From contig JADJWP010000002.1 of NCBI GenBank assembly GCA_016716305.1, positions 3,284,501-3,348,500 on the forward strand: a stretch of DNA of 64,000 nt, written 5' to 3'. Shown piece by piece: positions 17,288 through 26,953 of the stretch. The translations under genes were made by a program, and so were the position numbers. The stretch is from Chloracidobacterium sp. Lineage in GTDB: Bacteria > Acidobacteriota > Blastocatellia > Pyrinomonadales > Pyrinomonadaceae. Positions within the stretch are counted from its first letter, which is position 1, and each line of letters begins with the position of its first letter. The notes beneath the pieces are model-generated. The model was not told where the DNA came from. It saw only the letters and a list, made by a program, of their open reading frames with translations, and did no database searches.

Positions 17288-18163
17288 TCAGTACTTCTTG
17301 TCGCCATCGGTGGTCTCGATCTTTACTCCGCCGTTCGTGGTTTTTACCCGTATCGGTGCTCCGCCACCGTTGATCGAAGTGTTGATCTGCTTTGAGCGAT
17401 GGCGTCCGTTCCACTCGCCTTTCTCGTCTTCGGTTGTAATGTTCAAGGCCGGAATATCGCTTTTGTATCCACCATTCACCGTTCCGGCCTCGATATTTGC
17501 CGCGTAGTTAACAGGCAAGTTGAGTTTTACACCGCCATTCGTGGTCGAAACGTCAAGGCCGTTTCCTCTCCAGCTCGACCCGGTAAGGCTTATATTGATT
17601 CCACCATTCGCAGTGCGACCGCGTACGTTGCCCGAAACGTCGCTCAGGCTTATGCCGCCGTTTACCGTAGTAAATTCGAGATTGCCGTCGACGCCCGCGA
17701 TCGAAATGCCGCCGTTTTTGGCCGTAAGTTCGAGATCGGTATTGCGTGGGACCGTGATCTGATACGAGACGCCCCAGTTGCTATCATCAGATCTGTTCTC
17801 TGCTACGATCGTACCGCTCGTTGAGATCTTGATATTCTCGGCGTTCGCACGAGCGTTTTGTTCGGTTGTTCCCCAGGCATTGACACAGGCCCGGACCTGG
17901 ATCTCACCGACGTTTCCGCCTTTTACTGAGATCCCGCCGTTTCGTTCGCCGTCAACTCGCAGAGTCCCGCTCGCCGGTACAGTAAACTCACGCAGTTCGC
18001 GGTGGCCAACTTTATCGCCGCCGTAATTACTGTGGGCGGAACAGAATTCGTGAGATCCCTGTGATCTCGACTTTGTCTCCTGTGAATATGCATCGTCGAT
18101 CAAGCCGCCAGTAACAAAAAGAAGAGTAGCTAGAAAAAACCTACTGAACTTTGGTGTAATCAT
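17288..18163 (-). CDS. secreted DUF4097-type beta-repeat protein
   Basis: The 291-residue protein starts at ATG 18163, preceded by GGAGG at ideal spacing. It has a signal peptide (MITPKFSRFFLATLLFVTGG) and then a long row of short beta turns. NGGI/NGGV-type motifs recur about every 20-25 residues (NGGISVKGG, NGGISIAGVDG, NGGISLSDVSG, NGGINISLTG, NGGVKLNLP, NGGYKSDIP, NGGVKIETTDG), as in DUF4097/putative adhesin proteins that form a beta-solenoid. It is likely periplasmic or surface exposed. Role unknown; adhesion or envelope stress sensing are family guesses. Confidence 0.82.
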   Translation of the reverse strand: MITPKFSRFFLATLLFVTGGLIDDAYSQETKSRSQGSHEFCSAHSNYGGDKVGHRELREFTVPASGTLRVDGERNGGISVKGGNVGEIQVRACVNAWGTTEQNARANAENIKISTSGTIVAENRSDDSNWGVSYQITVPRNTDLELTAKNGGISIAGVDGNLEFTTVNGGISLSDVSGNVRGRTANGGINISLTGSSWRGNGLDVSTTNGGVKLNLPVNYAANIEAGTVNGGYKSDIPALNITTEDEKGEWNGRHRSKQINTSINGGGAPIRVKTTNGGVKIETTDGDKKY

Positions 18164-18257
18164 TAAGAAGATCCTCCGGTTTTCTGAATATGAAAAATGC
18201 TTTTCTGTATTCAAAACACCGTGAGGATCGAACTTGTGACAAAAACTTGAAGGTGTG

Positions 18258-18629
18258 TCAACTCCAGGAAATATCGAGGAGATATTCTCCTGCACCACCG
18301 CGGTCATCCGTTATCTCAACGATTGCCGTAAAATCGTTTTCGGCCGTCGGCTGCTGAATTACCGCAATTCTACCCCGACCTTCGACCCTTGCACCAACAA
18401 CGGTCACAGGCACTCTAGGCAGCCGAGCCGTGAAACTATGATTGCCGGGTGCTGCCGCCCGACCGGTTACTGTCTTTACTTCAAGCGTGAGGCCCTTGAT
18501 CACGAGGTGAACTTTATCATCGACCGAACCTCGCCAATAGACCCTTCCGTCTTTTCTTTCGGCTTGAGCGATGACCGAAACACTGAAGACCAGTATCGAA
18601 AAGACGACCGGAATTATCATTCGTTTCAT
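18258..18629 (-). CDS. small secreted hypothetical protein
   Basis: The product has 123 residues with a signal peptide (MKRMIIPVVFSILVFSVSVIAQA) and a mature beta-rich part (VYWRGSVDDKVHLVIKG; GEYLLDISWS). A purine-rich AGGGG lies upstream of the ATG. I recognise no family. It lies 94 bases upstream of the DUF4097 gene on the same strand, so they may form one envelope operon. Confidence 0.7.
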   Translation of the reverse strand: MKRMIIPVVFSILVFSVSVIAQAERKDGRVYWRGSVDDKVHLVIKGLTLEVKTVTGRAAAPGNHSFTARLPRVPVTVVGARVEGRGRIAVIQQPTAENDFTAIVEITDDRGGAGEYLLDISWS

Positions 18630-18740
18630 AAAGGAACCCCTAAATCTGATTTGGATGACAGCCGGAATATCAAATCAGCCGCGACAAATACGAACTTGAG
18701 CGAAATTCTAGCGCCAGCATCGGGCATGACGCAACGGGCA

Positions 18741-19748
18741 TCATCGAATGTCGACCGTTAGGCCGGTCGTGTTCATCTCCCAATTAAGTACTTCAACCCC
18801 ATTTTCCGATCCTAGAGCTGACTCGACATCAGACCTGCGGTCAGCTTCGCAGAAGAAAGCGATGCATCCCCCGCCGCCCGCGCCGCACACTTTCGCTGCT
18901 AACGCACCATTTCTGGTGGCTTTGTCGATAAGCTCATCCATGTGCGGTGTGGTAATGTTTGGCGAAAGCCGTTTTCTTTGAGGATGGGCCGAGTTGAGAA
19001 GTTCACCGACCGCTTGCCAATCGTTTCTCAGCAACGCCTCGCGCAGACGCAGCGAACCATCGCGGATCCCTTCGAATATGTCGAACAGCTCCCGATCGCC
19101 GTCTATATGTCGTTTGGTGATCTCCCAGTTGTTCGTACCCGAATTCCGCGGCTCGCCCGTGTAACATACCACGATCCGATCTTTAAGCTCAGAATGATCG
19201 AAATCGAGTGCTTCGCGCTTTATACCCTCCGGCGAAAAGTGTATGCACGCCGCACCGCCGTATTGCGCGGAATAATAATCCTGGAATCCGGTCGGGACAC
19301 GTATCACCTGACACTCAACATTTGCCGCGATCGGTATGAATCGATCGGCGGTGTAACGTTCGCCAACCAGGGCGTTAAGTGCGCCAATGCACGCGATGTT
19401 AAGAGTCGACGAACCGGCAAGACCGGCGCCTGCCGGTGCCTCCGATTCTGTTGTCATGTGAAAACCGGTCGTGGGCTTGAAGAAATGAACGAGCTTCGAA
19501 AGCAGTTCGAGCCTTGGTTCATTTCGAAGTTCGTGAATGCGGTCGATCGTCGTCTCAAAACCCACACCACGGTCGATCGATTCGAGGGAGATGACGTCAT
19601 CGTCGCGTGTCTCAATGCGGCATTTGGCGAGCAGGCTGACGGCAAAATTTACGGTCGCGGCTCCGTCGTGAAACAGAAAAAGCGGTGGAATATCAATTGT
19701 TCCTCCGGCAAGATCGACGCGGGTCGGCGCGGACGATTCGATTATCAC
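18741..19748 (-). CDS. GHMP kinase, D-glycero-D-manno-heptose-7-phosphate-kinase-like
   Basis: This 335-residue GHMP-superfamily kinase has an N-terminal SAPTRVDLAGGTIDIPP motif, the ATP-binding PAGAGLAGSSTLNIA and the C-terminal KVCGAGGGGCIAFF loop. The APTR.D.AGG start is typical of HddA-like sugar kinases that phosphorylate heptose 7-phosphate at C1 for surface polysaccharide. Other heptose genes (gmhA, gmhB, hddC) are absent here, so substrate is uncertain; galactokinase- or fucokinase-like use is possible. Confidence 0.82.
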   Translation of the reverse strand: MIIESSAPTRVDLAGGTIDIPPLFLFHDGAATVNFAVSLLAKCRIETRDDDVISLESIDRGVGFETTIDRIHELRNEPRLELLSKLVHFFKPTTGFHMTTESEAPAGAGLAGSSTLNIACIGALNALVGERYTADRFIPIAANVECQVIRVPTGFQDYYSAQYGGAACIHFSPEGIKREALDFDHSELKDRIVVCYTGEPRNSGTNNWEITKRHIDGDRELFDIFEGIRDGSLRLREALLRNDWQAVGELLNSAHPQRKRLSPNITTPHMDELIDKATRNGALAAKVCGAGGGGCIAFFCEADRRSDVESALGSENGVEVLNWEMNTTGLTVDIR

Positions 19749-19839
19749 AGATTACTTTCCTCGAGAGTTTTTCGAAATATGGACTATAGGATGACGTGCT
19801 ATATTACAGCAGGTTTGTGTGAAAGATATAGCCGTACCA

Positions 19840-20592
19840 TCATTTTTTGGCGGCAGCACCGGATCTTACTTTTGGTTTTCCATTCGGACCCTCCAGCTCG
19901 TCTCTGTTTGGCTCACGCGTCAGATGAAGACGTTCGGTCAGGTCATGGAGCTTTTCCTGAGCTACCTCTTCGACCGCATGGAGTTTTTCTTCTATTTTGA
20001 GTATCGTTTCGGGATCGGCCTCCTCGACCTTCTCCGAAAGCCAATATCGCTCAACGGCATAAAGGATGATCACGGCGAATAGAATGACGAAGAACAATGC
20101 GATGCCGATCTGCTGAAAATCGCCTATGATCGACGTTATCGCTCCGCTAAAGAAGTAGCCGGTTCCCGACAGCACCAGGACCCATGTGAAGCAGCTGATA
20201 GCGTCAAGAACAACAAATCGGGCGAACGGCATTCGGCCCACACCATAGAAGACGCACATTGCCGCACGAATGCCGTATATGTATTTCGAAATGATGATCG
20301 CAAAACCGCCGAATTTATCGATCAATTTGTCGATACGCGGCTGAGCCATTTTATAAAAGCGGTAGTGTTTTGCCTTTTCGTGGAAGATCCGACCAATGCC
20401 GTAGCCAATATGGTCGCCAACCATCCCGCCGAGGGTTCCGAATATTACTACCTTGGCAAAGCTGTAATCACCGAAAAAACCGCCCTGAGCCATTGCTCCA
20501 GAGATGAGCAAAGTGATGTCACCCTCAACCATACAAAGAGCGAAAACCGCGTAAATGCCATACTCCGCGATTATTCTTGAGAGCTCATCCAT
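19840..20592 (-). CDS. DedA-family membrane protein with C-terminal coiled coil
   Basis: The 250-residue protein carries the DedA/SNARE-associated domain. Motifs include VEGDITLLISGAMAQGG near residue 25, GGMVGDHIGYGIGR, and ISKYIYGIRAAMCVFYGVGRMPFARF with the conserved arginines/glycine, plus several TM helices. After a last helix (ALFFVILFAVIILYAVERY) comes a charged predicted coiled coil (KIEEKLHAVEEVAQEKLHDL) and a basic tail, an unusual extension. DedA proteins are linked to undecaprenyl-phosphate or phospholipid recycling across the inner membrane. A second DedA domain occurs in the fusion at 39454. Confidence 0.88.
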   Translation of the reverse strand: MDELSRIIAEYGIYAVFALCMVEGDITLLISGAMAQGGFFGDYSFAKVVIFGTLGGMVGDHIGYGIGRIFHEKAKHYRFYKMAQPRIDKLIDKFGGFAIIISKYIYGIRAAMCVFYGVGRMPFARFVVLDAISCFTWVLVLSGTGYFFSGAITSIIGDFQQIGIALFFVILFAVIILYAVERYWLSEKVEEADPETILKIEEKLHAVEEVAQEKLHDLTERLHLTREPNRDELEGPNGKPKVRSGAAAKK

Positions 20593-20786
20593 AAAAAAGT
20601 GACGAAGCGCGACCGCTTCCGGGGCACTTGTCAGGTTAACGCCCTAACGCATATCAGTCAAACTTTCGATATCACGCGACCAGCAACATCAAGCGCGATC
20701 GCGAGGCTGCAGAAACGCGGCTACGCACGGAAGATGATCTACTTATTCGTTTCTTGGCCAATGATCAACAGCTTTGACGCTACGGA

Positions 20787-21596
20787 TCAAATGCCAGGGC
20801 GGATCTCGACCTTTACGCTGAACGCACCAGTATTGTCTTCCAGATTACCTTCGTTGATGCCGAGAAACAGGGCACCATCTCGTTCGGCTGTAAACTCTCG
20901 CTCGGACCCGATATAGATGAAATCGTTGTTATCGTCACCGATCACAGCTATCAGGGCTCCCGTCGGTACCGCTTGCATCAGTTTGCCTTTGTCGTCGATC
21001 TCGTAGCGGCCCGACGGACCGGTCATCTGCCCATTCCCGAGCGACGCTTCGCCGTCACCAATTATCTTGATGCGCTGTCCCTTCTTTACAACCCAACCCG
21101 AATTGGTCCAACCGTTTGAAGTGTTGTCTGCAAGTACTTTTACATTGAGTTCGATCGGCTTCACCGCTGACGCTCGTTCGCTTGCAACTGTAGGATACTC
21201 GGCTGGCGGGTCGGACCGAACAACTTTCGGTTCGGACTTGATCACTGGTGGTTTTTGAACGGATGCAGTACTTGTATCTGTCGTTATCACTCGAGGCACG
21301 CTTGCTGGCCGCGAGCTCGCCGACTGAGGATTCGAACCCGCATTTCCCGCGACAGAGCGTTCCGCGTTGGTGTTTCCCGCATCGAACTCGACCGATTCGA
21401 CTTCATCTGCCTCGAAAGTCAGGGTTCGTCGACGTTGGCCCTCGCCGATCGTCACGGTAAACCTGCCGCCGCTGAAGCCCGTGATCTTTCCCTTCACGAT
21501 ACTACCGTCCTTGAGCCGGATAGTATCTGCGAATGCTGTGGATAACATGACGCCGATCAGCACCAATATACTTAGTTGTCGAAAGATCTTTTGCAT
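20787..21596 (-). CDS. secreted protein with C-terminal LecA/PA-IL-like domain
   Basis: The 269-residue protein has a signal peptide (MQKIFRQLSILVLIGVML) and a small beta domain (DTIRLKDGSIVKGKITGFSG) of the kind seen in many secreted Sm-like modules. A Ser/Pro/Thr-rich linker (about 75-140) follows, then SNGWTNSGWVVKKGQRIKI through DGALFLGINEGNLEDNTGAF, which resembles PA-IL-type galactose-binding lectin folds. A carbohydrate- or envelope-binding role is inference. It is divergent from the META-domain gene across a 323-base gap. Confidence 0.78.
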   Translation of the reverse strand: MQKIFRQLSILVLIGVMLSTAFADTIRLKDGSIVKGKITGFSGGRFTVTIGEGQRRRTLTFEADEVESVEFDAGNTNAERSVAGNAGSNPQSASSRPASVPRVITTDTSTASVQKPPVIKSEPKVVRSDPPAEYPTVASERASAVKPIELNVKVLADNTSNGWTNSGWVVKKGQRIKIIGDGEASLGNGQMTGPSGRYEIDDKGKLMQAVPTGALIAVIGDDNNDFIYIGSEREFTAERDGALFLGINEGNLEDNTGAFSVKVEIRPGI

Positions 21597-21919
21597 CGCT
21601 TTAATTCTCCAAAGAGGCCTATCTTTTCCATGTTCCGGCTTGACTCACTGAACCCGGTTACAAAGTTCATTCAATGACCGGAAAAAAGATGTCGGTGCCG
21701 CCTTTTCAGTTGCAAGGAATCTGCCAGACGCTTCTCGAAACGCATTATACTATGCACTGCAAGCAATCTGTACGCAGAGCTTAGCAATTAGCGCCGGAAA
21801 GCGGCGAAGGTGACGTGCAAGTTCACCGCGCTCAGCCGTTCCAATTGCGATGAGGAACGGTGGATCGCGAATCCACATCCTGGATGCAGTAGACAAACGA
21901 GTAAAGGGAGAGTTTGAAA
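21597..21919. other. divergent intergenic region
   Basis: I see no gene here. The stretch must hold the promoters of the two divergent secreted-protein genes. CATTATACTATGC near 21742 contains a TATACT -10-like hexamer without a convincing -35. CCGTTCC (21836-21842) and GGAACGG (about 21854-21860) form a short inverted repeat that might be an operator. Confidence 0.4.
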
Positions 21920-22687
21920 ATGAGAATAGTTGCATGTCTGATCGGAACGATCATTGGGTTTGGGGGATTTGCAGTGAGTGCACAGGATAACGGACTGTCG
22001 GGAACCGTATGGCGACTGACGGAAATGAACGGGGACAAAGTAAGCAATTCGCGCGCATTTATCGAAGTGGACAAAGGGGCATCGAAACTTAGCGGCAACG
22101 CAGGATGCAATCGGATCTTTGCTGGTTTGACGATCGCACGGAGGACGATCACAGTTTCAGGGATCGGATCTACGCGCATGGTGTGTCCTGACCAAATGTC
22201 TGCCGAAGCCGAGTTTATTTCCGCTTTGAGGAGCGTAACAAGATATCGCCTCGATGGCGATTCGCTATCGATGTTTGCGGGCCGAAAGGTGGTACTTCGT
22301 TTTGGCACGATCAGCACAGATGATTCGACCTCGGACGACATCAGCGCTCTTGCGGACAAAAAATGGGTGCTCGATTCCGTAAAAGGTGAAGCTGTGGGAC
22401 CCCTCGGCACGCAAGCGTTTATGATCTTCGACCCGGCAAAATCAAGCCTTGGCGGGAATACGAGCTGCAATGTCTTTGGCGGAAACTACACGATCGACAA
22501 AGGCAAGTTCGAGTTTTCGCAAGGCATCTCAACAATGCGGGCGTGTATCGAAGACGAGCGAATGAGCATTGAGAGGTCGTTTCTCGACGGACTACGAACG
22601 GCAGACCAAATCGAAATTATCGAAAACAAACTCACGCTTTTTCGTGACCGCGAGGCCTTACTGACCTTCGTCGGGACCGAAAAATAA
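21920..22687 (+). CDS. secreted protein with two META (HslJ-like) domains
   Basis: The 255-residue product from ATG 21920 (GGGAG nine bases upstream) has a signal peptide (MRIVACLIGTIIGFGGFAVS) and two tandem META domains. The first runs from GTVWRLTEMNGDK through LSGNAGCNRIFAG to STRMVCPD; the second from KKWVLDSVKGE through GGNTSCNVFGGNY to STMRACIED. Each has the paired cysteines (G.aGCN / M.C) typical of HslJ-like domains. HslJ is linked to heat and novobiocin resistance in E. coli; the domain's exact function is unknown. Periplasmic location is inferred. Confidence 0.85.
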   Translation: MRIVACLIGTIIGFGGFAVSAQDNGLSGTVWRLTEMNGDKVSNSRAFIEVDKGASKLSGNAGCNRIFAGLTIARRTITVSGIGSTRMVCPDQMSAEAEFISALRSVTRYRLDGDSLSMFAGRKVVLRFGTISTDDSTSDDISALADKKWVLDSVKGEAVGPLGTQAFMIFDPAKSSLGGNTSCNVFGGNYTIDKGKFEFSQGISTMRACIEDERMSIERSFLDGLRTADQIEIIENKLTLFRDREALLTFVGTEK

Positions 22688-22708
22688 CTGCTTCGATCAA
22701 AGAAATAG

Positions 22709-22743
22709 AAAAAGATGCCGTTAAACCTGATCGGCATCTTTTT
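22709..22743. terminator. bidirectional rho-independent terminator
   Basis: AAAAAGATGCCG (22709-22720) pairs perfectly with CGGCATCTTTTT (22732-22743) around an 11-base loop. Poly-A and poly-T flanks allow termination from both the META gene (+) and the TPR gene ending at 22781 (-). Confidence 0.9.
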
Positions 22744-22780
22744 CGTCTTTAGGAGGGGAGTTCGAGAGAAAGGGTATCGT

Positions 22781-23473
22781 CTATTTCACTACGATCTTAT
22801 CAATCTCTTCTTTGAGTTTTGCAATAGCCGTATTCGAAGGCTCGACAGCCTCAAGCCTTTGGAGAGCGGCAGTTGCCTTTGCTGAGTCGCCTTTCTTGGT
22901 AAAGGCGATCGTAAGATTTTGAAGAGCCTGAACGTGATTAGGCTCCTTCTCCAACGCCGTATTGAACTCTTTTATCGCCCGGTCATAGTCCGGCTGCGGC
23001 CGGAACACGAACGTCAGTCCGAGATCGGTGCGAACGTTCAGGTCATCAGGCTTCTTTGCCAGTGCCGCTGTATAGCTTTTCTCGGCGTCTTCATACTTAC
23101 CAGAATCAAAGTAGGCGTTACCCAAGTTTATGATCGTGTCCAGATCGTCCGGTTTTAGCTTCGCAGCCTGTTTGAGGAATTCGACCGCTCCCTCAAACCG
23201 TTGGATCTGATAGTACATCTCGGCCGCTTTGATCTGCGCCTCAAAATTGTTAGGCTCGGCTCGGGCCTTTTCGATCGCGGCCTGAACCTCAGGTATCGAA
23301 CCGCCTTGAGTTCCTGTTGGCGGATGGCCAGCCGGCATGTTCGCAGAAACGGCGGCCGGATTTATTGCCGTCAAGGCAGCACTTTGGTTTACCGAGTTGG
23401 CAAACATGAACCCGATTATGGCGCCGGCAAAAAGTCCGACGAGGCAAAACAATACATTTTCTTTATTTATCAT
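22781..23473 (-). CDS. membrane-anchored TPR protein, cytochrome c assembly-associated
   Basis: The product has 230 residues from ATG 23473. An N-terminal anchor (NVLFCLVGLFAGAIIGFMFAN) is followed by a low-complexity linker and about four TPR repeats (AAEMYYQIQRFEGAVEFLKQ; LGNAYFDSGKYEDAEKSYTA; AIKEFNTALEKEPNHVQALQ). Such anchored TPR proteins (CcmH/NrfG-like) present apocytochromes to haem lyase. It starts six bases after the ccsB stop on the same strand, supporting that role. The longer open frame upstream overlaps ccsB and is not used. Confidence 0.85.
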   Translation of the reverse strand: MINKENVLFCLVGLFAGAIIGFMFANSVNQSAALTAINPAAVSANMPAGHPPTGTQGGSIPEVQAAIEKARAEPNNFEAQIKAAEMYYQIQRFEGAVEFLKQAAKLKPDDLDTIINLGNAYFDSGKYEDAEKSYTAALAKKPDDLNVRTDLGLTFVFRPQPDYDRAIKEFNTALEKEPNHVQALQNLTIAFTKKGDSAKATAALQRLEAVEPSNTAIAKLKEEIDKIVVK

Positions 23474-23478
23474 TTTTC

Positions 23479-25101
23479 TTATGCGTAAGAGTGTAATCCC
23501 GGAAGGAGATAACTTACTCCAAGATAGGTGAATATCACAAACAGGAACGCGACCAGTGCGAAATAAGCCGAACGCCGTCCACGCCAGCCATAAGCGATCC
23601 GGGAATGCAGGAATCCTGCATAGGTAAGCCAAGCCACCAAGGCACCCGTCTCCTTTGCATCCCAGCCCCAATATCTTCCCCACGATTCATTTGCCCAAAC
23701 CGCACCGGTGATCAGAAGAAGCGCTAAGCCCGCGAAAGCTATGCCACCAAGCTTGTACATCAACCCGTCAAGGGTCTTAGCAGACGGAAGCGACTCCCGC
23801 AGCCTATCGGTTTTAATACTGAAAAGAAGAACAAAAAGCGTTCCCGAAAATGCAGTGATCAATGCGGCAAGCTCGACCGGGTTCGCATTGAGGCTCAAAT
23901 GCAGCCGATCGCCGTTTTGTTGGATCCAATTAGCAGACATCCCGATCAGCTGGTCTGCTGGGATCTGCGATATCTGCTGCTGCGGCACGTCCTCTTGCTG
24001 CAGCATCCAAACCGCGAACCGTTCATATTGCATCGGATCTATGAGCACGAGCACATTCTGGATCGTTTTGATCTGATAAACGAGTGTCGCGATCGCAGCG
24101 GCGTGTGCGATTAGAGATCCGAAAAGCATGCCAAGGCCGATCCTTTGGGAAGCCCTGTCATCTTTGGCCAAATATACACCGAACGCGAACATAGCTCCGA
24201 TCAGCAAAACGGCCGCGGCGACCAATATCCATCCGACATACGGAATGTCTGCCCGCAGTGCGAGCGACATACGCGAGTCGCCGACAAACGTCGACGCGGT
24301 GTATGTGCCAAAAGACGCCGGAGCGAACACGCTAAATTTGCTGATCGTCGCAAATACCGAAAGGGCAAAAATACCGGTCCAGAGCGTCATTTTCTCGACT
24401 TTCAGGCCGTCTTTCAAGAGATACAGCACTGCCGCCGCAAAGCAGACCAACGCGACTCCATAGCTGAGCGACGCGATCCCGACATGGATCGGACGCCAGT
24501 AAGAATCGAGAACCGGCGGAAGATCGAGCAGATCGTCACCGATAAATCGGGCAAGTACAAGGATGATCGCGGCAAGCGGCAATGAAACGCCCGCGATTAT
24601 TCGGAAATCCCTTCGCCGCATCACCAGAAGCGTTGTTATCCCCGCTCCGAAAGCAAATGCAAGACTCAGGTCGTAAAGGTTCGCAAATGGCACGTAACGG
24701 AACAACCAGGGCATTTCGGCTGCATCTCTGCCTTGGCTTCTGAATATCTCCAGTTCGCGATCATGAGCAGCAACCCATCGGACCAGCCAGCTCGAGAGAT
24801 TAAAGAAAACACCGAGCGTTGCGGCCCAAAGGCCGAGGCTTTCGGCAAACCGGAACGGTGCGTAGAAATTGGTCAGGTAAAAGACCGCGGCGATCAAATA
24901 TGCTGCGAGAGCAAGCATCATCAAAGCGCCGTCAGAGATAAAGGCCGCACCACCGAAGTAGATGCGAGCAGCGACCAAGATCAGCGAACCTGCGATCGAA
25001 ATTGCAAACGGTATGTACGTCTGTGCCGCGTCATCCGCAATAACAAACGCTTCGCCTGTATCTCCGGCAACGACAGGTGATTTCAAAATACTTTCACTCA
25101 T
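23479..25101 (-). CDS. ccsB: System II cytochrome c haem lyase subunit CcsB/ResC
   Basis: This 540-residue polytopic membrane protein has the CcsA/ResC haem-handling WWD-type motif WGRYWGWDAKETGALVAW near residue 475 and an extended N-terminal membrane half. With ResB it forms the haem exporter and cytochrome c synthetase of System II, which attaches haem to CXXCH motifs in the periplasm. The order resB-ccsB-TPR on one strand, with an eight-base resB/ccsB overlap, indicates one operon. It faces away from the multiheme cytochromes it would serve. Confidence 0.92.
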   Translation of the reverse strand: MSESILKSPVVAGDTGEAFVIADDAAQTYIPFAISIAGSLILVAARIYFGGAAFISDGALMMLALAAYLIAAVFYLTNFYAPFRFAESLGLWAATLGVFFNLSSWLVRWVAAHDRELEIFRSQGRDAAEMPWLFRYVPFANLYDLSLAFAFGAGITTLLVMRRRDFRIIAGVSLPLAAIILVLARFIGDDLLDLPPVLDSYWRPIHVGIASLSYGVALVCFAAAVLYLLKDGLKVEKMTLWTGIFALSVFATISKFSVFAPASFGTYTASTFVGDSRMSLALRADIPYVGWILVAAAVLLIGAMFAFGVYLAKDDRASQRIGLGMLFGSLIAHAAAIATLVYQIKTIQNVLVLIDPMQYERFAVWMLQQEDVPQQQISQIPADQLIGMSANWIQQNGDRLHLSLNANPVELAALITAFSGTLFVLLFSIKTDRLRESLPSAKTLDGLMYKLGGIAFAGLALLLITGAVWANESWGRYWGWDAKETGALVAWLTYAGFLHSRIAYGWRGRRSAYFALVAFLFVIFTYLGVSYLLPGLHSYA

Positions 25102-26653
25102 TTGGAATTTGTCCCTTCATTTCATCGACGATCGCCTTTTCGATCCGTTCAAATCTCTCGTCGAATCCGTTTTGATTCCGATTCGCGTGTCCCGCCAAAG
25201 TTATTTCGATTTTTCCGTCAGGCATTTCATCGATAACGGCCCAAACCCGTTTGTGTGAGTACATGAAAACACCGACAAGCGTGATGAAGAGCATCGCAAA
25301 TCCTACATAAACGATGTTCGAGCCCGGATCGTGCTGGACGGAAAGCACGTGTTGATCGGAAACCTTTTCGAAACTATTCATTTTGAAGGTGTACCCGCCG
25401 ACCGGTTTTTTCGCGATCGGGATCTCGCCCACCTTCGGGCCAAACACGGTCGCCGTCTGAAGCACTCCACCTGGAGGCAGCACTTCAAGGATCGCCGCCG
25501 GATTCTGATATCCGCTTGTGTCTTCATTCGGATCTTCGGGACCGATCCGAAAGTTGCCGCGAAATTCTTTCAAGATCAGCTTTGCACCGTCAGCGAGACT
25601 TACATTTCCGTTGCGGGCTAATTCGACGGTTTCCGTTTCGCCGCCATTGACAGGCGTGGCTTCGATCGTTACGGTGCGAGCCCTTCCGATGGGTGTAAAA
25701 CTTGCCTGAAAAAAACGATATCCGCGAAAGTCGAAAGGGCGGTTCATTTGGACAAACGCGTCGTGCGTTCCGGTTTCGTCCGTGATGCGGAAATAGGTCA
25801 ACCAATCTATCGTGTTGTTGGCGGCCAGCGATCCGTCATTACGGATCAGTATTTGCCGAATATCCGTGCATTCGACCGTGAATGGCAGCTGCTTTGTGAC
25901 CTCAGTCATTTTGTCCAGCTCGAACGCCGTGTCGAAGATCAGATCAGAGCTTTGCCCCGGGGCTAGCGGTAAATTACCTGTGTTCCCAAGCTGCGCCGTC
26001 AGGAAACCTCCGAGAAAGATCGTCAGCAACGCGACGTGTACGGCGCAGAACATGAAGCGATTCCACACGCCGGACTGGCCGAACGCGAACGTTCTGCCAT
26101 TCTTCACTTCGACCGCCGGCGAGCCGAGTCCATGCTCTCGAAATGCCTGCGAGATGCTCCTTAAAGCAGATTTTTTATCGACCGATGTAATTATCGAAAC
26201 GCAGTTAGATCGTTCGCGAAGCCACCTCAATGGAACGGTGACGGTCGGTTTCGAGACAAACGGCCAGATCTTGGGAAATCGCTCCAAAGTCGCGAGTATT
26301 ATATTCAGCGAGAGCGCTGAGAGCAGAGCATTAAAATACCAAGAATGGTAAATGTCAAAGAAACCTAGTCTGCCGTAGACAAGACGCTGGGCAGGCGTCA
26401 AAGATGCGAAATAGTTGCCGAAGCCGGTAACATTCTGCTGCATGACGAGCATCCCGATCATGCAAGCTACGCCAAGCAATATGAGCAACGCGACACCGAG
26501 CCGCACGGAGCCCGCATATCTGAGAACCATCTCGAAGTACGGTTTTGGCCTCGCAGAGCGAACTCGCAATTGAGTAGCGGCGATCGTCTCAACTCTTTCA
26601 AATGCAGCCATATTCGTGTTGCCGTCGACCACTCGTGAGAATGCGATCGGCAT
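25094..26653 (-). CDS. resB: System II cytochrome c biogenesis protein ResB
   Basis: ResB is the partner of CcsB in haem delivery. The protein has about 519 residues. TM1 is SVRLGVALLILLGVACMIGMLV, TM2 lies near FNALLSALSLNIILATLERFP, TM3 near FMFCAVHVALLTIFLGGFL, a large periplasmic beta domain follows (PFDFRGYRFFQASFTPIGR), and a final TM with a charged tail. The FRGYRFFQASF motif is diagnostic. The start could be ATG 26653 or ATG 26611; no Shine-Dalgarno settles it. Confidence 0.9.
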   Translation of the reverse strand: MPIAFSRVVDGNTNMAAFERVETIAATQLRVRSARPKPYFEMVLRYAGSVRLGVALLILLGVACMIGMLVMQQNVTGFGNYFASLTPAQRLVYGRLGFFDIYHSWYFNALLSALSLNIILATLERFPKIWPFVSKPTVTVPLRWLRERSNCVSIITSVDKKSALRSISQAFREHGLGSPAVEVKNGRTFAFGQSGVWNRFMFCAVHVALLTIFLGGFLTAQLGNTGNLPLAPGQSSDLIFDTAFELDKMTEVTKQLPFTVECTDIRQILIRNDGSLAANNTIDWLTYFRITDETGTHDAFVQMNRPFDFRGYRFFQASFTPIGRARTVTIEATPVNGGETETVELARNGNVSLADGAKLILKEFRGNFRIGPEDPNEDTSGYQNPAAILEVLPPGGVLQTATVFGPKVGEIPIAKKPVGGYTFKMNSFEKVSDQHVLSVQHDPGSNIVYVGFAMLFITLVGVFMYSHKRVWAVIDEMPDGKIEITLAGHANRNQNGFDERFERIEKAIVDEMKGQIPNE

Positions 26654-26860
26654 GATCAATGCAGATCACGACCAGCAATCAGCGTGCCGTGTCCGGGCGA
26701 AGGCGATCGGTGCCTGCGTTAAGATGCGGTCAATTACGGGAATTCGCACATTCATTTCTGTGAAATTACGTCAGATCAAATCGACCGGATCGTGATCTAA
26801 ACAATCAGTGACTGCGGAATTATTCGCATTCCATCATAGTTTCTTTCGCGACTGGGGCAA

Positions 26861-26876
26861 TGTGACGTGAGTCACA
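26861..26876. promoter_or_regulatory. perfect CRP/FNR-type operator upstream of the 9-haem operon
   Basis: TGTGACGTGAGTCACA matches TGTGA-N6-TCACA at every fixed base. It lies 78 bases before the ATG at 26954. GATAAA at 26896-26901 is a -10 candidate placing the operator at about -41, the class II activator position. It is in the divergent gap with resB, so it could also affect the maturation operon. Confidence 0.75.
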
Positions 26877-26953
26877 GTTGCCCTGCTCGCTTTCTGATAA
26901 ACTCAGCTGATTCTATTGAAAAGTGAGGTTATGAGGCTGACGCGGCTCGAAAG

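Noticed and set aside
26816..26836. GGAATTATTCGCATT before the nonaheme operon as a regulon promoter
   Set aside because: The first block is GGAATTA and no GAT occurs at the required distance; similarity to the 58520 site is limited to one stretch.
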